Positions 11,201-25,121 of a DNA stretch of 64,000 bases are shown piece by piece (within the stretch, counting starts at the first letter, position 1; the number at the start of each line of letters is the position of its first letter). Below the pieces are notes generated by a model, which saw only the letters and a list, made by a program, of their open reading frames with translations, made no database searches and was not told the DNA's origin. Made by a program: the position numbers and the translations under genes. The stretch comes from Trichostrongylus colubriformis. Its lineage: Eukaryota > Nematoda > Chromadorea > Rhabditida > Trichostrongylidae. The stretch spans positions 30,395,274 to 30,459,273 of the forward strand of contig OZ022257.1 of the NCBI GenBank assembly GCA_963978905.1. Direction: 5' to 3'.

Positions 11201-14200
11201 AAGATTGGCACAGTTTCAATGCACAGTAATGAGCATAAAATGATGCGACGGCAGCTCACTAAAAATGAGTTAATTTGATGCCACACACGGGGAAGAGTTG
11301 GGCACCGCCCATTGTCCGCACGAATTTCGCAGATCTCTCAGGAATGTCTCTTTTGTGATGTACAATCCTGTTCACCAACGTCTCTGCCGAGCAATCTCGG
11401 TAGTCATTGGCTGTTGTTGTGGGCGTACCTATATTCACCGTAATACGGTGGTTCAGTGGTATTTTAGTGAATAAGAATGCTTAGCAGTTTAGAAACAGAA
11501 CAGATTAATCAGAACGCCTTTATTGTGCGCGTTACAGGAGAAGGTATGAGGCTTCGACCTCTCGGTCTGCCATACAGTTTAAGCCCCGCCCCCGACGCAG
11601 ATTGTGAGGAATCATCGCATATGGCTATGATAGCTGTCATCCTTGGCGTGTATTGGGGTGTGTGTGCTGGTTTAACTCGTACTCACAACTCACAGGAAGT
11701 ACTCCTTTTTCTGCCCTCGTCTGACCGTTAGCTCTCATTAAGTCTTATTCGGATATCAGACCCTTTGGAAAAGATCTAAACGAGGTTTTCTGTCTGAATG
11801 CTCTTCAGATCATCTTCGAAGGCCACAAGTGCTTAAACGTGGCTGCAAAGGCAGTCATATAGGTGAATCTATCTGGAAAGTTCTTAATGACCCCAGAGAG
11901 TAGGCTGTGAATGCGTTCCTATTCTACTGCATTTCCTAAACTTATTGTTGGTGGGAAAATACATTCTTGCACTGCAGCCATGTGCTGGCCTTGCGATGAG
12001 CCGAAATTTGCACGTGCGATTTCACAGTTACGGTAATCATTTATGCGTTGCTTGTTACGGTAGTACGTTCTCCATACTCCTCAACTACATAAATGCTGAA
12101 ACTTCTGCAACCTCTATTGACCGCGCCCACTCCTCCAACGACTTCAACGATCAGTCCCTTTTCACCGTTCCCGGCTGTGATTGGTCTGTTCAACTACCGC
12201 GCTTCAATTAAGCGATCTGTGGCCTGTTGAGCTTCTCGTTAGAGAATTCATATAACTCAGTACGTTGTTTCTTGCCGTGTATGAGACACGTGAAAGAGAG
12301 GCAGCTGTACTCGACCACCTGAAACAGTGTGACAAGTGAACGAGTATCTTGAGAAACACAGGCCAAATGCTTATTTACTGGATTTGGATCCTTCTAGTTC
12401 CTAATTCGGGTTATACTGAACCACACCAATCGATCTAGTTTAAAAAGCCCTGGCGTGGTACCAACAGGTTGATTAGTACAAAGAACAATGTGTCCTATTG
12501 GTTGGTTGTTACGACTATTCTAGCATTCCTAATGTTTAATAAATCAGACGTATCAAGATATCAACAACTGCCCTCTTATAAGGTGCGCGAGGTCAGTGTA
12601 TAGACTAGGGATACAAGTTAGAACAATAAAAATTGTAATGTGCTTTCAGGTAACCTTCATTTTTTGAATACATATATCCCTAATTTCGAACAAGCCGCCA
12701 TTAATCATATTTTCTCAAATGAGTCACATTACGGCTGTATAATTCTTCAGCATCCCCAAATCGTGGGAAAATGTACCGATGGAAGTGCTGCTCGTGGGAA
12801 AAAAACGACTGAACCGAGTGCTACTTTTTGCTCATTGCGGTACATTTTGGGTGCATGCGCACCCATGGGCTGCACGCTACTGCTCGGCGAGTTTCACACA
12901 TCCATCTACTCATCGATGTCCGCGTGTGCTACGTGCAACAGGGGCATTCACCGAAGTGCAGAGATTTCAGATGAATACAGTAAGGAAACGAAACAGCTGC
13001 TCCTGATGAGGTAGCCCTGCCTAAGCTTTTCTGGTGTAAATATTGTTCACAACTTGATATCTTCAGCTGCATTTACGCTTAGGTACGCTGACAGTTTTAG
13101 CAGTTCCAATTTATATTTCTAGAAGTGTTGAACGATTCATAATTCTGATAAAAATGTAATTTTTTATTCAAGGATTTTAGAAGTGTTTTTGAATGCCTTG
13201 AAAATTTGAGAGCTTTTTGCGTTTATCGTACATTCAATTGAACTTTTAGTGTTTATGTGCACTTATAAGTATTTTGGTACAGATCAATTGTTCGTTATAG
13301 ACATTTTATGAATATGTCGGCTGGATCGTGTTGCTCACCAGATTTATGTTTTGTGATTATAATAGGAGTTTGGTATCAGGGCGTATTCGGCGCGATTTCT
13401 ACAGGCCGTATAGGATTGGTCGTTATACATTTTTTGTCCTCTCATTAAGGCACATTGCAGAATTACCTTGGGTGGGTTAAAGCGCTCGGAAGGAGCACCC
13501 AAAGTTGCAAAAAAAGAAAGCCCCCAATGTCTTGTATCCACTACCAGATACCGAAGCTGCCATCTGGTAAAGACTCGCGCATAAACTTTTTCTCGCTTAA
13601 TCTCCCTTGATTCAGTTGTGTAGTTTCAGGCATTACTCCCTTCACGGAGCCTCGATTCGCCTGAGTCAACAAAGCGGCTCGCATAGCCACGTTTCACCCT
13701 GCAATTATTCTTCTTATCAAGTGATAGTGCGTGATAAATCACTCTATGGACACATCATCGCACTGCTAATGCCATATGCGGTCGGTATCACAATCAATGG
13801 CGACTGGATCGATGTTGTTCAACTACGATCAGTCTTCATGACTGGTTCCCTATACTTTGCTAGCGATTGGGTTTCGCTGATGTGGATCATACCCGCAGTG
13901 GGAATCCGTTTCTGTACAGTCGATGAAACCTGGGAAATTTTTCTTTTCTTCCTGGAGAGACTATGGCACTAGCAAAGGTTGCAAAAGTGCTATTCGGTTT
14001 CACTTTGCTTCTCGCTTGCCCTCTATGAGCAGTGACCTAATACCGTTGGCGAGCCATGAACGTTTCTTTCGACCTCCTCGGTCTACTGTAACGAGGCAAG
14101 TTTGAGACAGTGAAACTTTGAGGTGTTGTTTCAGCTCCGTATTGCTATCTATGGGGAGGGTGGATCTTTGCGCTTCCCAAGCCTAGCAGCAGGTAGATAT

Positions 14201-14965
14201 GTTTAATAGTAAACCGTATAGGGCAAGACTAATCCTGCGACAACATAATAGATGGGTTGACGGGAGAGACGTCGTTGAATGATGGATCATGTGCTGACTA
14301 GAGGAAATACGGCTGGAAAGGCCATATGATGCCGAAGGGACATTAGCTGGCATTGGAAGAGGAAATAGCTCCGGGTGGGCGAACGACTTACTTGTAAAGC
14401 TTTGGCTACGAGCCCGCTCCCCTCTTTACTTGGAGGTAACCCACACCGGCGAGGTGCTGTCCACCTCCCCCCGAATCGCATAGCACCTTGACCGATATAC
14501 TATACACCAGTTGGCCCACTCAGTCCTCCAGGATTGCTTTCACTGTTTATTTTGCGAGTTTCAGTGAAAACACCGCTACTAGTTTTCGATACTTTCTTCT
14601 CCTTCTTATCACTATCGCAATCAATACATCAATCACATCACCAGGGGAACAGTATCTTGTCAATGCAACTTTAATTTACGCAGGAACGTCTCCTTTTTGG
14701 TGAAATCGGCTTTTGTATCACTAAGAATGTTTTTATAATAATTTTCTGGGTTGTTCTTATTTCATACCGATTATTGCTACAAAAAATCCAATAAGCGGTT
14801 GGCTGTACCGATTCATGTCTTATGATTGAAGTAGCGATTACTTCACTGCCAATTATGCAAGATTATCTATGTGTCGACGCCCAAGGTAATCAAATGGCAC
14901 ATTTCTCATCCATTGATTCTCGCTCATCACGACGCCTCACCGACTATCATTCATTTCACTAACAA
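8246..14965. other. 6.7-kb stretch without recognised gene
   Basis: Holds a GT microsatellite (8,956) and a pyrimidine-rich stretch (8,530-9,240) where all three + frames stay open, probably because of composition. A 121-codon frame at 13,607-13,972 (ending ETWEIFLFFLERLWH) is unrecognised. tRNA B-box-like scraps occur near 8,303 (GGAGTTCAAGTCCCGCC) and 10,140-10,155 (minus). Confidence 0.5.
8956..8980 (+). repeat. (GT)n microsatellite
   Basis: GTGTGTGTGTGTGTATGTGT. A second tract lies at 29,452-29,470. Confidence 0.85.
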
Positions 14966-16270
14966 GGAAGGCCCATCAGGTCATGGTGAGCTTTTTCAAA
15001 ACGGTTTTTTGCATTTTATAGGGTCCCATACATGAAGCAAAAAACCGGTCTCAAATTCGGCTAAATGGTTTTGGGGGGCCCAGAAAATGAGTGACAAAAG
15101 TTGCTCAGAAAGGAACAATTTTGACCAGTTTGCTGCAATGCTTTCCAGCTGCGGCGTTCAGTATATGCATATCAGAAGACTGTCTTCAAACCTATGCCGA
15201 AACCACTGCGATCTCGTTCAAAAATGTAGAATCACATATGGTAACTGCTAAACGAAGCAAATAAAGCTGATGGGGGATGCACAGGCCTCGTGCTTGCAGC
15301 GGTTGGGTGGCCGAACGGATAGTGGGATAGATTGGCATTGGCACGGTGGCGGGGGTGTTTGTGGTTCAAGTCCTCTCGACGTTTTCGATTTTGCATCTTC
15401 TTAATTTTCTTTGTGCAGCGCTATACTATTTGCGCACATGCAAAATGGCCGCAATGTTCGTCGCTGGTGCACGAAAGTGACCTCATTTGCAAGCTTTCAG
15501 TGGTTGAGGTGTTTGGACCCTTCGGCGCCCCTAGCACGCGTGCCAAGCGTTTTCCTGCGAAACTAGTAAGATATTCGTGCTCAGGAGACTCGACTAGCCC
15601 GATATACAAAATACTATCCAAATTGAACATGGGCATACAACCACTGCACTACTTGTACAGACGAGCAACTTACAGCCTCGATTAAATGCAATCGAGCATG
15701 TGCAGAAACAACGCATTCCAAGTGAACTGCACCTAGCAACACCATGCGAAGGCAAAAGATAGCAAAGATTTCCTTATATCGGCTAGGGAGCTCCTTTCGT
15801 TGAGTGCTCTTTACTATGGCACTCGCAGTACCATCGGTCGTCCAATTTTCCGAGTTTGGGTCCAAATAGCGATTAGGATGAAAACTTGTCATCAAGGGTA
15901 GTTCGACCCCCTGAGCATGAATATCACATGTAATTTGCGGGAAAACGCCTAGTTCCCCTGTTATGAGCGTTGGCAGGTCCAAACCAATCATTCGCTTAGT
16001 ACGCAAAAATACTGGAGATAAAGGTTCCCTGGTAGAATAAAAATTGATTTTGCACATATTTTGCTCGTATGGTCTTAAATGAGCACAAATGGATGAAAAC
16101 TAGAAAAATGCAAAAATTTGTCCTCAGTGGGGACCGAACCATCAACTATTTTCTGGGCCCCCCAAAACCATTTAGCCAAATTTGAGACCGGTTTTTTGCT
16201 TCATGTATGTGACCCTATAAAATGCAAAAAACCGTTTTGAGAAAGCTCACCATGACCTGATGGGCCTTCC
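14966..16270. mobile_element. GGAAGG-ended foldback, copy 1 (1.3 kb)
   Basis: Ends GGAAGGCCCATCAGGTCATG and its exact inverse at 16,251-16,270. The outer arms are nearly perfect for about 110 bp, including AAAAAACCGGTCTCAAAT and GGGGGGCCCAGAAAAT. The inner arms continue, diverged, to a centre near 15,690. It contains a tRNA-like stretch (15,303-15,384) and, on -, a B-box-like GGTTCGGTCCCC (about 16,124-16,140). The open frames inside are not recognised. Confidence 0.82.
15303..15384 (+). repeat. tRNA-like sequence (Ser/Leu-like A and B boxes)
   Basis: TGGGTGGCCGAACGG resembles the A box of serine/leucine tRNAs, and GTGGTTCAAGTCCTC resembles a B box 50 bp later. I could not fold a convincing acceptor stem, so this is a tRNA-derived relic rather than a gene. 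Confidence 0.35.
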
Positions 16271-19200
16271 GTGTAAGACGTGGTTGTCGCTCCAAGTGTT
16301 ATCCAAGCAACACAACCTCTATCCTTCAGAGCGGTGATCCCGGGCAAGCAATGTGGTGAATTCTATGTGTAGCCGATTAAAGATTATTAACTTACATAAT
16401 TTTCGATGAGACACCCAATGTTGCCGGCGGAACCTCTCAGCTCTTGCCCACTGTAAAAATGCCTTTTTAGTTGAAATCCTGAATTCAGTGGCCGTGTAGA
16501 CGCTATATGAATCGAGAGGGCGGCAACACCATGGATCAGATGTGGAAGGAGCATAGGGGTGCGGGGATCACCAGAATGAAAATTCTAAAGCGAGTTTCAA
16601 GTTGGCTCTGGGAGCATTTCGTAACAAGTGAAGTTATTTGTGTGGTGAATCTACGGTCAGGGAAGCAGCTTTTCGCCTTTGACCTTTGCGTATAGCATCA
16701 GTAATACTCGCACGAGCATCACCCAGATATATTGCGGGCACTCGTTTTGTCAACTGCAACGTTCCAGGGTTGATAAAGAGGTGATTTCACAGACAGGCTG
16801 AATACCATGATAAGTTCCAGTGTTCAGCTGTCTTTCAATTAAGGGTAGGCAGAAACGCTTCCTTTGAGTGTATTACGCATACATGTATTTTCCCTGTGAG
16901 TAAATACGTGAAAGTGGAAGATATTGTACCATCTAGCGTGGGTTATGAGCCAACGAGAGAAGAAGGCGTGAAGTTTAGCAGATACCGACAAAGCCAATGA
17001 TGGCAGAGCTTTTTCATGGCGCTTTTTTCCTCCACCGTTCGACAGCGCAGTAAGTCTGCGCGAGCCTTTTTCCAGTGTTTTCATTCCATCGATAAGATTG
17101 CAAGTTGCGCATGATTTGGAATATCGCTGGACAGCGGAAAGAAGATGATGGGTGATTAATAGGATGGAGGCCAGATGAGTGGTGGGCGGAGTGGCACATG
17201 TTGTACATGTCCCTCTTTGCCGGACCACTTGCGCACTGGCTCTAATGTCCGATGCACGCCAGCGCCACACTCAACGTGCCATCCGTTTGAAGTAGGAATC
17301 TAGGAGTTGGCGGTGAAAGAGAGAGACTCGTCACATCATTATGGGTCCATCTCTCCCTCTGGATGTTATGCACGCTTTGTAACCAAGTCCGTCTTCTACG
17401 ACGACAAAATTCCTCCTGTCCCACGTCATTTCCGGGTGGATCGTTGCCAACCAGAAATCGTTGACGGCTCGATTCCCGTAGCCAGTTGTGTTTGCATTGT
17501 GTTTGCCGGAGCGTTTATGTGAACCAACGCGTTTTTTCAGCCGGTGCAATGACTGAAAACTAAACAAACCCCCCCCCCCCGTCTCACGCTCACTACTGAC
17601 ACGAAACGTAGCGTAAACATCTGAAATTTGGATTCCTACCGAGGCATGTTCCTTTGACGCAGCGTTTCCCAACCAAGCTGTCAAGGGAGTATAGACTATC
17701 CCGCAATAAGTCTCACCAAGGCAGTCTTGATCTGACGTGGGAACACGCCGTCACGCTTATGCTCTCAATAAGAATATGTGGTGTGATGAGCTAGAGCAGG
17801 ATACTGATAGATCTCTCCTGCTTCAAACAGGTCTTCGATTTTCAGGAAGAACTGGCAGTTTTCAAGTTTTTATCGCCTTTCAAAATCTGAAGCAGTTGTC
17901 GAAAAACAGGCAGGGAAGAGGGATCAGACTACACAGCAGTACTGACAAATTAAGTTATCAAAGCTTTCGTTCATAATATGGCAGATAAGAACTAAGGCAT
18001 GACTGGGACTGCTCAAAAAGGGAATTAGTTGGGTTCATCATCTGGGTCAGCGACGAGCTGTATTCAAAATTAATCATCTGAACTCGAGTGCTAAGCCATT
18101 GCTTGGAAATTGAGCTGCACATACCTTACCGTCCTTGTCTGCTTGCCTCTGGATTTAACTAACCCAATAAGATCATGAAGTGGCTACTTAGCAGAGCCCT
18201 GCAAGAACAGTAGGTACTCATTCTGTATGATCTATACGTACTGCCCGAAAGTACTGAAAGGTAACAGCAGTAGCCTGCTGAGTGTGAGGATTCTGGTTTA
18301 CCTGGTTATCTCGCAGAGTGCGGATAACTCACTACAAAATGCATTTACGGTATTTCAATTTTCGGTCTGTACCATGCTAATGACTAAATTTCAAGCTAAA
18401 GTTTGCATTTTTCCACTACTGTTGCCCTCTCTAACAGCTATGGCTCCCTCATTAGTGGGTGGCCCTCCCTTTACCTTGACTTGAGTTCAGCCTGGACCAT
18501 TGTTGTCTTTGATCTGTCTGCACTTTCTGCAGGTGGGTGAACGTGCAGATCACGAAGTTCGAATTCACTAGTTTGCATGTCTAAACAAACTCCCGGTTTT
18601 CGAATAACTAACCCACACTCCAGTAAAACTTGATACTCTTAATGATGGATGGTGTGGCTTGCACTCTTTGTAGGTGCCGCAACGGGGACGTTTTCAGTGT
18701 TTATCTCGTCTCACTATATCACCCCTCACATACACACAACGTCATTCTGATATGCTACCAGATCTCCTCTTTCGCATCTCTCACAGCTTCTTGCAGGGCA
18801 GAACACACCTCCACATTCTCGCGTTTTTGAGATCGTCCATTTGTAGGTTGTACTGCTTGATGACGTCACTTTGAAACTGTGGTAGAACGAAGGACTTATG
18901 TGTCAGTGTGTGGGACAGCTGGGCTATAGGTGACAATCTGTGAAGCCACAGATCAGCGGCGAGTTTGTATCTTCTATTTCGGGAATATAGCTTCCATCCT
19001 TCCTTATTTTGCGAAAAATGTGTTCAGTTCGATTCAAATTCACTTCAAGAATGTGAACTTCGAGCGGTCAATGCCTGCGAGGCTTAAATCATTCAATTAA
19101 CAAACAAACAAATGCAACAATAACCGATAGGTGCTCAAAATGCGACTACGAGGCTCCTCGCCCTACAGCCTGGCTAAGATTCAGATCAACCAGACAACAC

Positions 19201-19308
19201 ACAACTACATTCATGAACAACACATACTCAGATGACGATCTTAGGGCCACTTGCGCTACAGTCTGGCTAGTCAAGGAGACTACCTGTGATTGATCCTTTT
19301 GCCATTTA
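16271..19308. other. No recognisable gene
   Basis: Short open frames only; a C12 run at 17,569. An unremarkable AT-rich stretch. Confidence 0.55.
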
Positions 19309-20037
19309 CAGCAAGTGCCAAAAAAAGAGTAATTTTTTCTCTTCAACTTTCAACACAATATTAGTCGAACTTAACTGAATCTGACGAGGTATTTTCATCT
19401 CTAAAGTTGAGAGCAGACCTCACCCTATCACTATCCTCCATAACAGCCTTCTGCACGAGCAGGATCGGGGACTTCTTCCGTGCGAAGGTGGTGAGACACC
19501 TAAACTCGGCAAAATCGAAATTTCGTCGCACTCGTTCACAGCCTTGCTAAGGTCCGTTCACTCTGGATACTGAGGGGATTCATATTGGGGGGTGTTTGTA
19601 AAAATTCCGCTTTCTCCGTGTACCCAGCGCCCTTCGTTCCCAAGAACCAGAACTGGCCGTTACCGCTGAAACCCTTCCTGAGGCAGGTTTAAGGTATGAA
19701 AATGACACTTCGGATCATAGCAGCCTTATAAAGGCAGCGAGAGCTCTGTGACTTCTATGAATCCACAGGAAGTTTCCCAAAAAGGCCTATGTACTTCGGA
19801 ACGTGGCTCCACTGTTGTAAGATCTTGATACCGTAGGTGCTCTGAAGCCCGTCAGCGCCGGCAAACGGCTCCATTTTTTTAGAAAGGTGAACGCAGTGAG
19901 CCACAGTTTGCTCCTGCTTCTAGTGGAACACTAAAGGAATACTTTGCGCCAAACACTTATCTCTTTCTTTACACTCTGTTTTGTACACTTGGCGGATGTG
20001 AGCCGAGGACAAAATTACTCTTTTTTGGCACTCATTG
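19309..20037 (+). mobile_element. TA-flanked 0.73-kb MITE, copy 1
   Basis: Ends CAGCAAGTGCCAAAAAAAGA and its inverse (TTGGCACTCATTG), with TA at 19,307-19,308 and 20,038-20,039. Shares with the other copies the internal blocks CTTGATACCGTAGGTGCTC and AGAAAGGTGAACGCAGTGAG. Non-autonomous. Confidence 0.85.
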
Positions 20038-22033
20038 TATTTTGCTCCCCCTGAACTCTTTGGTGGACCGCTTACTACTTTTGATTACTGGATTACTGGA
20101 TCCGTTCCGAGGCTTTCAACGAACAATCCTTGCACATGCAAGCGGGGCAGACTATATGGCTTTAGCTGTATCTCAGGGTCTCTTCCGAGCACCTGAATTT
20201 ATATTTTTAGCTCCCTTGGACTGCAAATTGGACATTTGAATTTGAATGAATATTTCGCAGACTGTTGGAAGGTTTCATGAGGACTGCCGTTTCTTGGATT
20301 GAATGGTTCATTCAGTTTCCTCATGAGCTCCGACTTGATCACGCTCATCCAGAGGACTTTGCTTTGATATATTTCGAATTTCTGCCTCCGTTTATTCATC
20401 CTTGGCCCACAAAATCCGTGTTTTTGATGAAGGGGACCCGAAACACTCCTCCTCTTCACTCCATCGTTCTGACCTTGATTGAAGTAATCCATTTGGGTTT
20501 TGCTCTCAGCGCCCCACGCATTATTTGAAACATGTTGTTTATGCTGAAAGCGGCTGGGTGTTCAGCCAGCTCAGATTGTGCGTCAGCGATGAAATCATCG
20601 AGAGCTTTCCAAACGCTGTCCCCTCACATTCTCGTAAATAGTAACTAAAGTATTGCGGTGCCGGGCCGTGCCATTCGTGTTCTCGCCGCTCTCCGCACAA
20701 GCGCCGCCTCATCGCTCTACCTCAGCTTGCTCTTATTATAGTGAAACTCTGGCGCGTGCGGCGCCCGCGGTGGCAGCAGCGCCCTATCGACGTAGCACAG
20801 CAGACCTTTATGAGTTGAGAGAGAAAGCAGCAGGGTGTTTGACATAGCTTACTGAAGCGGGGCATATCTGCTAAAACTCGATGGCCTTCGAACAAGAACA
20901 TGCAGCTCAGGGTTTCAGTGATAAGCTTTTGGCGCAGTTCTTGGACATAGTTCGTAAGTCTGAGCCGAAGACTGCAGTGGCCTCAAGAAAGGCTGTGCTT
21001 CGCTCTTCGGTCAATTCACAATGTCGTCTGTTCCGAAACCAAGAGGGAAGGATTTCTAATCTTACAAGCACCTGAGCGACGACTTTCAGTGAAACAGTTC
21101 AAACTCGAATCTTTGTTGGAGTAGCCGTCACTTCTGTAATACTTCCCATTAAAGAGCACAAAAAAGTGCTTAACGACTGAGTTTTGAAAAGTTTCGTTGC
21201 TTTTGCAGTTTTGAAGAGCACGCTCAGTGCTCTTTGATGGGGTGAGGGTATGGTTTTCTGAATTCTTTGCTCGCTCATGACTGGGTTCGGGTTTTGAGTT
21301 GTGTACAGGTTGTAAGACAGGCAGGATGTATAATATAGTTAGAAGACGGTGGCTGCATTCTTTTAAACCTCAGAGAGCCATTAGTGAATCGGCCGCCTGA
21401 TCATGTAGGAACAGTTGCACGTCACAGTTCTTGGATAGCTGGGTAATTAATTCCAGATCTGGCACATTTTCTATTAAACCCCTTCTATCTAAAGATTCGT
21501 AGCAGAAGCCTAGCAATCACAGTTTTTCAGAGTTTGCGCAGCCAGGAGTACGGTCAACCACTGGCTGAGGAATCCTCAAGAGAGTAGTAGTATTTTGGGT
21601 CAGAAATAGTGAGTTGTGCTACAATCGGTGGGAGTCGATCGAAAAGTCCTCAGCAGATGCTGTTTTTGGATTCTCGGAGCTCGAGCGGTGTCTATAGAAG
21701 GTCGTGGCTCGCTCTTTATACATTGTGGTTCACATTAGGCAGTATTTCAAAGCACACAAAGTATGATTATCGACCGGCAAACTTTCGAGTAAACAGTACC
21801 GCTCCTAATTTGTGCTAAATCCACGAACTACTTAGGAAAAATTCGTCGCAATCCGTATTTTGACCATAATTATACCAGAGGGGTTTCGATTGCTCTAAAA
21901 AACAGACTGGCTAGAGCTCGTCAAGACGAATCTACCTATGTACGAATCTACTTATGTATGTACCTATGTAGAAAACGTTCATCTCCCTCTGTCTAATCAT
22001 CTTCATTTTCGAGAAAATGAGAAATTGACTCTT
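20038..22033. other. No recognisable gene
   Basis: Open frames at 20,265-20,528 (+) and 20,199-20,492 (-) overlap on opposite strands, and neither is recognised. The hairpin-ended repeat at 21,147 and a degenerate CTACCTATGTA tandem near 21,930-21,975 are the only structures. Confidence 0.55.
21147..21240. repeat. 94-bp hairpin-ended repeat
   Basis: CCATTAAAGAGCAC at the left and GTGCTCTTTGATGG at the right are inverse copies; the interior is unrecognised. Confidence 0.5.
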
Positions 22034-22530
22034 CGAGAGTACCTGCTGGCATGACGGCATCATAAACTCTCCACTTCAGCCGGAATTTTTAGTTCAGGCA
22101 TTTTGACTTATAAACGCCAATCTATTCGATAAGGCATGATTTTGTGAACATTTTGATCCTATTCCTAGATGTTTTACACAATTTCAATCTGAGAGGGACA
22201 TTCCTGTAAACTTTCAAATTTCACACCTCTTCAGAGGCGTTTTTTTTTGTAAAAAAAACATGCCAGTTCAAAAATTTGTACATAGTGCTGTTGATGTTCT
22301 GCGGAGGAACTTTGTGGGATTTCCTCGATGGTAGGTGGTGTGAATTTTGAGCGTTTCACTGGAATGCCGTCTTCAAATTGAAATTGAGTAAAACCCTCCC
22401 TGAATAGCATCAAAATAATAATAAAAACATGCACTTGTCCATCAAAATGGACATTCCTTGGTTAAAATGCCTGAACTAAAACTTCCAGCTGAAATGGAGA
22501 GTTTACGATGCGAGTGCTTCCACCTTCCTG
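22034..22530. mobile_element. Foldback repeat (about 0.5 kb)
   Basis: The left arm, with CATAAACTCTCCACTTCAGC and TTTTTAGTTCAGGCATTTTG, returns inverted at 22,459-22,530 (AAAATGCCTGAACTAAAA, CAGCTGAAATGGAGAGTTTA). Arms of about 75 bp; the interior is AT-rich and unrecognised. Confidence 0.65.
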
Positions 22531-22789
22531 GAAGATTCAGCTCTAAAAGACTCGTATTGAGAATAGATCGTTGCGGGCCAACAATCGATGACAAAACCCT
22601 TTTTGATGGAACAAACTGAAATAGCAAACTGAAAAATTTTACAAACTAAAAAATAAATTGGGATTCAACCAGAAGCCACCTTTGCTTTCACCTGGGGAAA
22701 AGCTCGAAGATTTCCTATCCACTAAAGAGTCTTGCATTTAAGGGAAGGAGTAGGAGAGCACATGGCAATCCTTCACATGATCATCATTC

Positions 22790-23273
22790 TTAAAGGCACA
22801 TTCCAGGAATATCGGGATATCACATCTCCTGCCGTGGATGGACAGTTCGACCCAAGCCACATAGGCTGTACCTTTAACGGGACGTGGGTGATAGTTTCTG
22901 GAGCGTGCAGAGCCAAAGAATCTAGCGCAACAGCTCGACCCCGCCCACTCTAGCCGGGAGTCTGCCTTTACTCTTCGACTCTTATCTTTAACATAGGTAG
23001 ACCAGCTACTAGCCAAGATCTTGATGAACCAATGGCCTTGTGAAGTAAACCCACCACTGAGTGACCTGACCCCACACTAGGCACCGGAACGCTTGCAGCA
23101 CACCCCCGGCTGGGGTGGGCGGGACCGAGCTGTTGGACTAGATTCTTTGGCTCTGCACGCTCCAGGAACTCACATCCACGCCTCGGTGAAGGTACAGCCT
23201 ACGTGACTTGGGTCGAACTATCCATCCACAGCAGGAGATGTGATGTCCCAATAATCCTGGAATGTACCTTTAA
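22790..23273. mobile_element. 484-bp foldback MITE with TTAAAGGTACATTCCAGG ends
   Basis: Arms of about 170 bp, 22,790-22,965 and 23,104-23,273, share GGAGATGTGATGTCCC-type and GGAGCGTGCAGAGCCAAAGA blocks. No coding capacity. Confidence 0.85.
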
Positions 23274-25121
23274 CAAAAACTTTTCGAACATATCCACAAA
23301 GAGGTCCGCTTACATATTTGTCTCAGAAATCACTACAGACCCATCTGGCTTCCACAAGGAAGGTATCTTCCTCTTCTTTTTTCCCCAAAATTGATGTATT
23401 TGAAAAGGGAAAGGTTATTACTTCCTCAACGGATTTTTTTTGACGGCATGGAATTTATCCATTTTTTCTTGAATCTGTCAGCAATAGCTATATGGGAACG
23501 GCAGGTTCAGAAACGCTTGGAATAAGCATTGAACGAATGCTGGAATTCATAGAGAACGTATAGATTAGATGTTCTTCTAAAATGGTATCTATGATTGCGC
23601 CCTGAAGGCACCACTTAGCGATGTAACAGCGAAGCTTTCGGTCGCAGGTACATCTCGTACTCCTCTATCTCCTTTTTTTGTGCTGTACGGTCACTGCACG
23701 GACTCCCAACTGCGCCGAGCCCTCACGTAGTCCTTGGTGTAGCCGTCCTTAGTCGTCTGGGCGCGGCCGCCTCGGGTAATCTCATTGATCACTAGTCCGG
23801 TGCCATTGCTCCAAGAGCTCGAAGACCATCACGTTCCTTTTTTTTTGTTGACATCGCTTTCCGCAAGCGTCGATCACCAGCCACATTGCACAACTACTAA
23901 ATATCTCACGTGCTAAAGATTATTTATCATGTGGGCTGATGGTCCAGAGGATGAAGCACTCACTCGACAAAGAAGGAGCGCACGGGGTTTCAATGTGCAT
24001 AGTCTCCTATTACATAATAATTAGCCCGTTTTGGGAAATGCCAGTGTTCAGCATTTTCTTTGAGATGGCATCCCATAATGTCAGCTAACTTTATCAAGTT
24101 ATGATATGATATGATCACTGTAACAAGTATCTGGCGTGCAATGGTTTGCATTGCCAAGGAGATATTCCAGTCGATGTTCATCCCGATTTTTGTATTATCA
24201 GCCGCCTTATTCAAAGAGAAGCACTGTACAGGAAGGGCCTAAGTAAGTAGCAGCACAACTTGAGCTCAATTGAGTAATTGTGCTCGTTCCGTCACTGCGC
24301 TACATACCTCCGCCCATTAACGGAGTCACATGAAAATGTATATGCATAGTATTTAGTAGCTTTCCAATCAGGAAGTCCTGGTGAGTTTTCGCAATGAAAG
24401 TTAGAGTCTAATGAGACTACGCGCGGCGCAGTTAGCGTGGGAAAGTGTGTTGTTGTTGAAGATAGTGCTGAGTTATGGGCAAAAGCTTCGGTAGGAGGTG
24501 CAATAATGTGTCTGCCTCCTGGTGAAGACGTCCAGTCGTCAGAATAGAAGATTGGAACAATGATACTACCGAATCAACGCAATCACTATCTTCAGAAAGG
24601 CTTTCAAGCTCGGGGGAGTAGTGCCTATCTGAACCTCGACGGAAAAGTGATAGAAAGTGTCTGGTTCAAGTAAATTTGCCTTCTAGAATATGCTGCACTG
24701 TCATTCGACTCACTACCATGTTCCATTGAAAAAAATGTTGCTCTCCTTCTTTGTACCTATTACCATAACTGTCCCGTTTACAACACAAATTCGGCTCCTG
24801 TTCTTCATATTTGGAGAGTTCAATTGCTTGCAGTAATCGGTTGGAGGTAGCAGCAGGGATAGTTCTGATGTTCAGGAATAGGAAATATGGTAGCTATAAT
24901 TGTGTGCTAGACCAATCATTAACATGACAACGACATGAAGAAACAGCTAGGAAATCGGACCTTTGAAATAGATCACTGACCTTGCTGATCCAACACTTGG
25001 GGTTCATCCGTTTGACTGCGTAGCACTTCATGTTCTCTGCTCTGCGACCGAGACATGGGTGAATATTGCGGTCACGTCGAAGGTCCCAACTGTAACACAC
25101 TGAGCAATCGAACGCTTTCTC
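23274..25121. other. No recognisable gene
   Basis: Short frames only. GTTATGGGCAAAAGCTTCGG at 24,473 resembles the sequence beside the tRNA-like copy at 8,019-8,038, suggesting a relic of the same repeat. Confidence 0.5.

Noticed and set aside
15614..16057. A 147-codon minus-strand frame
   Set aside because: Lies inside the GGAAGG foldback and is not conserved as an open frame in the second copy.
17569..17580. C12 run as a functional element
   Set aside because: Homopolymer C/G runs recur at 28,181, 63,118 and in the 2.8-4.2 kb element; alone they show nothing beyond simple sequence.
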